Shown: in pieces, positions 57,379 to 64,000 of the stretch
Position numbering within the stretch: the stretch's first letter is position 1
Layout: every line of letters begins with the position of its first letter
From: Clitopilus passeckerianus
Lineage: Eukaryota > Basidiomycota > Agaricomycetes > Agaricales > Entolomataceae
DNA: 64,000 nucleotides
Assembly (NCBI GenBank): GCA_944990035.1
Contig: CALYLX010000050.1
Span: 80,358 to 144,357 of the forward strand
Direction of reading: 5' to 3'
The notes under the pieces: generated by a model
Told to the model about the DNA's origin: nothing
The model's database searches: none
The model's input: only the letters and a program-made list of their open reading frames with translations
Position numbers and translations under genes: made by a program

Positions 57379-57556
57379 AATGTGTATTATTTACTGTATT
57401 TTCATGTATTCCATGTTCCCATTTACGAATATCGCGAGGATGGTGTGAGCTTACTCGGCAAAGACCGAGTTGAGCTGCAGGGTTGTGGATTGATTTTAGA
57501 TATCCACACGAGTCCAAATCTCCCAGCTTGGTCTTTAACGTCGTTGAGGATTGTGT

Positions 57557-59202
57557 ATGTCTCAGCAATCCGCCGCTAAGCCTTCGTTGCAGGGGGTTAG
57601 AATCAAAGCCAGGAAAGGTGCTGTCAAAGCCCAAGCAAAGCACGAACCAGAGAGTCAGTAATCATCAGTACCCGCACACAATGACGATACTGAATGTTAT
57701 GTCGGATTCATACAGTCTTTCGCGATCAACTCTTCAAGTACCTTGAAGCCGTCCCAGAGGGAGATTTTGATCAGTTTACGACCAAATTAACTCAAGCAGG
57801 CGCTCAGTTGGAATTCTTGAAGTATGCAGATAGCCTCTTCGAGCTCATCTTGGTCGGTGGGCTCCTTCAGCCTGGAGGCAGCTATCTCGAGGACGGAGCA
57901 CCAGTCTCTCCTTTCACTATTTTCAACGCCAAGGAGCCGGTGCAGATAGATGAGGTGAAGAAGTATGTCGATGTCCTCAATAAATTGTTCAGAAGGTGAG
58001 GTTTGCGTCAGCTTCTCTTCAGTTGCTACTTATGGAGATTTGGTGCAGGTACAAATATCTTCAGAAACCCCTGGAAGAATCCTCGCTTCCGACGCTTCTC
58101 CAGTACATCAACCGATGGACACCAGAGCAGCGAGATAAGGTCTCGGTCGCCGTCGGTGTGATGATGTCTCAAGGTCTTATTGGTGCATCGTGCCTGCAGA
58201 GTCTGACCAAGGACCATCTTATCAAGAATGGTAGCTTTACCTTCATTTCTTCCCGAAACTTGCGCTGACGATCCGATAGACGTGTCCATCAACGTGTTGA
58301 CCATCGTCTTCAAGGCCTACTTGGCTGATCAGTCAATGGAGCACCTTTCCGCAGCTCTCAAGCGAGCCAACATCAAGGACCTCCTTCTCTTCTTCCCTCC
58401 TAATAGACGTGAAGCAAAGATCCTGGAGGAGCATTTCAGGAAGGCCGGAATCCCTCAAGTGGCGGAATGGTATGCAAGGAAACAATATGCTGTGGTCAAG
58501 AGTGCCTTGGTCTCAAGCTTGACCGAGCAGTGTGAGAGGGAAGATACCCCTGAGCAGGCAAGTTTTTTTTTTGGCTACTAGACTGGTTCAAATTTAATAA
58601 ATCCTCCAGATTATTGAGGCCGTTAGAAACCACCAACAAGAGAGCCCATTGCCGCCGGAAGAGCTCGTCCAATGCATTTGGCAAGGACTCATGGCTTCTG
58701 TTGATTGGAGTGCCCGTGCGGACCAGATTGAAGGTCTGGCTCTCCGCGAAGTCGGGGTATGTCATTAATCTCGTCGACCAGCGAGGTTGACCTCGAGTTG
58801 ACACCAACTCCTAGAAATACGCGCCCATCTTAGAGCCGTTTTGCCAGTCGGCCAAAACACAGGTCGCCCTTATTAACGTTGTACAAGTTTACTGTTATGA
58901 GGACACACGCATCATGAAAGCCTTCCCTCAAATTCTGAAAGTACGCCGCCATCCATCCGGGACTCGACTTTCCTGTTTCTAACCAGTTTTGGGCAGGTTC
59001 TGTACAACAAGGATTGCGTGTCAGACCAAGCAATCATATATTGGCATCAGAAAGGATCAAAACCTCAAGGAAGGCAGCACTTCTTGAAGGCAACGGAAGC
59101 ACTTGTCAAGGTCTGTCGGAAACGCTTTTAAGTATTTGAACATTAATGACGTTGTTCTTCCAGTTTTTGCAGGAGCAAGAGGAAGATTCTGACGAAGAGT
59201 GA
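57557..59202 (+). CDS. BZW/eIF5-mimic protein (bZIP and W2 domain family)
   Basis: The start is MSQQSAAKPSLQGVRIKAR. The central helical-repeat region has VFRDQLFKYLEAVPEGDFD, LKYADSLFELILVGGLLQPG and FNAKEPVQIDEVKKYVDVLN. The C-terminal W2 domain has ADQIEGLALREVGKYAPIL, CYEDTRIMKAFPQILKVLYN, SDQAIIYWHQKGSKPQGRQ and an acidic tail (EQEEDSDEE) that matches the aromatic/acidic AA-boxes of eIF5, eIF2B-epsilon and eIF4G. In animals these proteins bind eIF2 and eIF3 and tune start-codon choice. The product is about 410-420 residues over several short introns and appears intact. Confidence 0.9.
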
Positions 59203-59503
59203 TTTCAACCTCGATCGCATATATTGCCGTAATACTAGTAACCTTCGCTATCGTAGCTCACACTCTTATCATGCCATATACACATTTCGAGGAAATAAAG
59301 AATAACATCAAACATAAGATTAATTAGCATGGGCGATTATTTACAGTAAAGGAAATTCAAAGCTGTTGCAGGACTCTCATGGGTAATGTTACAAGGGTAT
59401 CGTTTTAACGCGAACATGGACATTTGATAAATATTAAATCGAGGCTTCTGAAATTGAGTCTGCGAGTGAATGCACCATCCAGGGTGTTTCTTGTAGGAGG
59501 CAT

Positions 59504-62500
59504 TTACCAGGCTTCAGGCATGGGTGGAAAGTCAGCCCCCCATCCATTTGAGCCGTTCATCTGAATGAAGATACCGTCCGAGCCATTGATAGGCAGTCCA
59601 AGATCGGCCAAGCTCTACCATTACAAGTTAGCGAAAGACCCACACCATCACGAGAGATGGTGACTTACCTGTTCCTGCAACCAGACAGGGACGGCAGACG
59701 GGCTGAAGATGCCCCTGTCGCTGGGCCAGACGAACCCAAGCTCCTCCATAGTGAAAGGGGGCGGGAGCGCGGGATCGACAAAGGTGGGAGACACGATCAT
59801 GTCCTGAGGGAAGGACGGAGGCGGCATCGTGGGCGCAGGCGTGACAATGCCACTGGTGATCCCGACCTTACGCCGGAGGTTGGCAAGCATGATGCGCAAG
59901 GCAAGTGCATATCTAGGAGCGGCATTCGTCAGTTTAGATGCACACAACAGTTAATGATTCAGGACCAACCTCTCGGCAGCAACCTCGGAGAGAAGCTGAG
60001 CAAGTTGTTCAACCTGACCAATGATACCACCCAAATCCAACTCGGCAGGGAATAGATTGGCCATTTTGAGAAGGAAAAGCCCAGAGAAAGCCGCGGTCAC
60101 GAGACTATCATGGACCGCGTAGCGTAGTGCAGCACTATGACAAGACATGTATCAGCATGATGGGAGCAATCGTCAATCATGGGGATACCAACCGGTATTC
60201 TGAAGACGTCAAGAAGATGGTGAGGCAGTTCGAAGCCGAGTCCTTGGCCTGGAAGGCAAGCTCTCGTTGCTCAAATGGCATCTTGTCCCATGCCACGCCT
60301 CGGAGAGCCACGCACACAACCCAAAGTTTGGCGTAATGCAATTCTCCGGCGAGAATCTTGCGCAGGAGGGAGTCTTGATCCATAGTTTGACCTTGAGGTC
60401 AGTGTTAGCTTAAGAGTTTTTAGTCAACGAAGGAGGGTAGACCAACGATGGAGGTCGTCGCAATCAGACCACCATTTATCCAAGGCAACGTTGGCTCGGC
60501 GGATGAACGCCAGCGTATTGTGGTTGACTTGACCATTGAGAGGAGCCAACGTTTCATATATTTGGGCTGGAGAATTCAGTCAGCCTGGGCGGACGGGCCG
60601 ATGTAACGGCACTTACTCTTCTGTGCGATCAGCTCGACAAGAGCTATCAACCTGACATCGGTCGGTGACGCCATAGGATGGTTGAGAAGGAGGCGGCAGT
60701 GACGGATTGAGTTCTCGTCGCGGAGTACGATAGGCCGGCCCGTTCCCAAACTCATTCTAGGTCCTGGGTTAGCGTTCCCGCGACGAATCTCGAGGGGATT
60801 TGCTTACTGATGATCGAACCAGTATAGACAGAGCCAAATACGCGCCGAGACCACTAGTATGGAATTAATAGGGTTATATTAACTCAAGGAGTTTGACATA
60901 CCGAGGTCTCGTTCTTCTTCCTGAGTGCGTTGCTTACCATTATCTTCAGCAAGTTTCTCGAGTGCTCTATGGAGCCCAAGGTCCAATGCCATTCGCATAG
61001 CATGTCCACTTGGTAACCAGCCGTTCGTACTCCAAGCAGCAAGAAGGAGCATTCCTGAAAGAGATAAATTAGATAAGTGTTAACTTGCGTTGGATAACAA
61101 TGACGCTAACCTTGTACGGCCTCCTTCCGAACAACAGGCCCGAAGAGTGATGATCGAGCGATACCTTGAGCTTCTTCGAGACACTTGTAGAAAGTTGGAC
61201 TCAGCGGCCCATTGCCACTGCGGATTTTGCCAGCGACAGCTAGAATGGCGTCGAAGGTCCAAGGCGTCCGCTCCATCAAGCTTTCATAGGTATCGTACAT
61301 CGGGTCGAACACAGGTATAAAGAGATGACATCCCGCAAAGAATCTATGTACAACATCGGTGTCAGCAATGCACGGCCGATGCTGAAGGCGGTCAAGCCGA
61401 CAATTACATATTATACAGCTCCCTGGCTTCAGTATCGGTGACGAGGCCCTGAATAGAGATAAGAGGTGAATACAGATAACCGATTTGGAGAAAAACTTGT
61501 CAACCTTCTCGACTACGTGAGGAAACGCGTTCCGGGGAATGGGTTCGGCCCTTTTGCGTTTCTTGACCCTGTCAGATGGGATAAGACAAAGAAATGCATT
61601 TAGAGTTCGCCAAAAGAACCGTACCGTGGCGGGTCCGAGGAAGGAGCTGCTGCCAGCTCTGCAGCCGCGTTCGCAAGCCCTTGCAAGGCCTCGATCGGGG
61701 CGTTCAGAGTAGAGCGTGGAAGCGTATCTTCTGATTCATCATCTGAGGATGGTGCAGTGCTTGGCACAATTCCGTATGTAGCATATTTGTGCGGCTAAGA
61801 ATAGATAAGCGACAGCTCGTACACAGCCAAGGATATGATACTAACCGGCGGCGCGAAACCAGGCAGGGGAGGGAACCGGCTTCGTTCAGCAGACCCGGAG
61901 CCTGGGGAAGACATGTCGTAGCCATTTCGAGGGGGGAGATATCCAGTTCCGTCCCGTCCGGAACCGGATGGATACATGGGCGGTAGCTGGTTCATGGACA
62001 TGTTGTTCTGTGGTTGTTGATTGGATTGTACTGCAGATAGAATCCTATCTAACGACGACTGCATGCCAATCATCTGGCTTTGGAGCACCTACACGCGTTG
62101 TTAGAACATAGGCTATGATCGCGGGCAATCGTGAATGAGTATACCAGGTACTGTCCTTCGAGTCGGGATAGGCGCCTAGGGATTGTTGATCAACCGAACC
62201 ATGAAGCCAAGACGTGGCAGGTGAGACGTACTCTACACTTGCCCCTGGAAGGCCCGGAGCAGGTTTCTTCTCTGGCTTTTCGTAAATGCAAGCGATGCCA
62301 TTGTGCGCACAACGTCGACAAGGAGCCTGTAGAGCGGTTCAAAAGGCCGGGCCGGGGCGGGCAAGGCGGACCACAGTGAGCAGACGGGAGCAAGTGGGCC
62401 GTATACAAGAATGAACTCTTACCTCTCCTTCACATCTGTTCTTTCCTTTCCTACAGGCAGTACAGGCCCGCGCCCCCCTCTTTGGAATGTGAGGTGTAGT

Positions 62501-62629
62501 TTGTGGCTGGGCCGGCGTTGCCGGTGTGGGTTGGTTTGACAGTGCAACCATATTAGGGTCGCCATTGGTGCGTCGCCGCTTCGTTGAAGACTCGTCGTTG
62601 GAAACTGAAGTCGCTGGACTGAGAGACAT
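59504..62629 (-). CDS. Zn2Cys6 fungal transcription factor
   Basis: The binuclear cluster is near the N-terminus: KRGARACTACRKGKNRCEGE, an intron, then APCRRCAHNGIACIYEKPE, giving C-x2-C-x6-C ... C-x2-C-x6-C. A glutamine/proline-rich region (MSMNQLPPMYPSGS and similar) and a basic stretch (PRVKKRKRAEPIPR) follow. The fungal-specific regulatory domain has LYNIFFAGCHLFIPVFDPMY, TPWTFDAILAVAGKIR and GMLLLAAWSTNGWLPSGHAM with MALDLGLHRALEKL. The C-terminus is GSNGWGADFPPMPEAW. It should bind paired CGG half-sites in the nucleus; the target genes are unknown. No link to the neighbouring genes can be shown. Confidence 0.88.
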
Positions 62630-63834
62630 GGTGGGTGTAAAGAAAGACGTTGAATTGCAGATGAAAGTCCAAATTTTGTTGTTCTGGAACACGACGACGA
62701 CCCTCCAACGGTTTAGGTGGTCACGCTCCAGTCACACCATCAGTTGACCCTGCTTTTAGTGTGTCTTGCCACAAACCTCATATGAAAAATAGCCTTTCCT
62801 TCCCTCCACAAACTGGATAACCCGGATATTATCCGGGCGCTGTCTATGCGCCTGGGGAACGCGTTTCTTTATTCGAGACTGTTTGTGTCATAGTACATGG
62901 GGCCCATCGCGGCCCCACGAGGAAGCACACGCGCATTTACACACTCGGACTCAATAGACGAAGGGAAGCCCGTTCATCATTGGATGGATCTGACATGCTC
63001 GTCAAATCCTTGTCATCTCTACCCCGCAATCACTGAGTATAGCTCTGATGCTGGCTTAAGCGCGTTCCGCCCAGTCGCACCACTGACATGTGACTTAACT
63101 GGGTTCTAGGAACCGAGAACTGGTACACATCCTTTGTATTGGCATCGAAGGGGTTCCTTCAACACCTAAGTATACAGAAACGCCGGAGCTTGCACTTCTC
63201 TTGCCATCATGTGTCGAAGGAAGTAGCATTCTCGGACAAATGTCTAAAGTACTGTACGAGACAGACTCACCCCAAGTTTCCGTTGCCAGATGCCATACTC
63301 TGTTGTATCCGAGTTTGCTCCTTTAGCCTTTCCAACAGTTGACTCGTTGCTTGAGAGCTACCAGCTAGCCGAGTGTCGCACCTCTCGAGGGTCCTGCGCA
63401 CAGGGAACGATGCAGAAGAGACCCGGCGTTCGCAATGCAATCAACTCACTGTCGTACACTTCTGATCAATCGATCATCATTCTGATGCTTGAGGAGCGTA
63501 CAAAGATCCTTGTACTTACAGGGAGGACTGGACCATCATGAGAAACCGGAGGTCCTCCTCCTTTTTACGCAATATACTTATGCTAAACGGCTTTAGCTGT
63601 CTCCCGACTGCACTCCACGCGGGCACGACGGTTGTGCAAAGAAATCGATTCATTACAATTTACATGTGCTACTCCCCCGCTCGCCATGTTGATAATCCTG
63701 ATTTTTGGCTTCATCTCAACAAACCCTTTTGGTCTTGGGCTGCACCGATCTCCTATAACCTTGGCTATTCTCTGTCGATCTCTATTTATCCGTCGACGTC
63801 TCTTTATCCGAATCCAACCTCTCCCCCCGTCAAC
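62630..63834. other. Gene-free intergenic region
   Basis: 1.2 kb upstream of the transcription factor gene. ORFs at 63290-63541 and 63538-63870 have no recognisable motif. A CCCGGATATTATCCGGGC palindrome lies at about 62821-62838. Confidence 0.4.
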
Positions 63835-63941
63835 TTAGGCAAGGTCCTCGTAGTCGTCGGATATACCTAGGTATTTTCTAACCTCTTCGGCTTCTATACA
63901 ATGTTGGCGCGTGAAATAGGTGAGCAGCGTCCCGTAATTGT
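63835..63941 (-). CDS. Last exon of an unidentified minus-strand gene (partial)
   Basis: After a clean acceptor (CTCTTTGCAG) the minus strand reads DNYGTLLTYFTRQHCIEAEE then VRKYLGISDDYEDLA and TAA at 63835-63837. Its composition looks like a real C-terminus. The rest of the gene lies past the right edge, with the intron visible to 64000. The family is not recognised. Confidence 0.45.
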
Positions 63942-64000
63942 CTGCAAAGAGACATGAGGAACAGAACAGGGTAAGCTCTCTCGTCTGAGGATCTCACCTG

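Noticed and set aside
63538..63870. 110-codon ORF near the right edge
   Set aside because: It overlaps the better supported minus-strand terminal exon. No motif was found.

Overview
The window is nuclear DNA from a filamentous basidiomycete, most likely an Agaricomycete. Genes are close together on both strands and cut by many 45-70 nt GT-AG introns. The gene content is fungal: a KRE6/SKN1-type beta-glucan synthesis protein, a PNS1 transporter, a Zn2Cys6 regulator, a CBM1 cellulose-binding protein, DUF1996 secreted proteins and a GMC oxidoreductase. There is no operon structure. Most coordinates below are first-to-last-codon spans that include introns; splice sites were read by eye.

Layout. 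0-3.2 kb: the 5' end of an XPF/Rad1-type nuclease runs off the left edge and is divergent from a CIR_N/LENG1-like gene; an uncharacterised minus-strand gene follows. 3.2-8.5 kb: gene-poor and repeat-rich, with an old diverged tandem duplication, GGTCACC palindromes and a roughly 0.94 kb element with inverted-repeat ends. 8.6-21.3 kb: conserved housekeeping genes (NAR1 Fe-S assembly factor, a small Cys-rich zinc-type protein, a Tlg2/syntaxin-16 t-SNARE, a RING-H2 membrane E3, a coiled-coil protein with a J-like end, a GTPBP1/2-type GTPase). 21.6-29.6 kb: an uncharacterised gene, the GH16 KRE6/SKN1 homologue, and myo-inositol-1-phosphate synthase, whose reading frame is broken by an apparent one-base deletion.

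30-47 kb is the distinctive accessory region. Four DUF1996 secreted-protein paralogues (three apparently intact, one clearly decayed) are interspersed with a membrane-anchored GH18 chitinase, a decayed F-box/LRR gene and a CBM1 protein. The paralogues share TATA boxes, an upstream GGTGACTCC block, and a first intron that has a GC donor in two copies and a GT donor in the other two.

47-64 kb returns to conserved genes: a four-TM SUR7/claudin-like protein, two identical convergent tRNA-His(GTG) genes with a 10 nt intron, PNS1, a PP2C phosphatase, a GMC oxidoreductase with a probable 4 nt micro-exon, a BZW/eIF5-mimic protein, a Zn2Cys6 transcription factor, and the last exon of an unidentified gene at the right edge.

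Together the KRE6 homologue, chitinase, CBM1 protein and DUF1996 family give the central 23 kb a cell-wall/secreted-carbohydrate theme. The rest is ordinary housekeeping sequence. I found no CRISPR array, rRNA or intact autonomous transposon.
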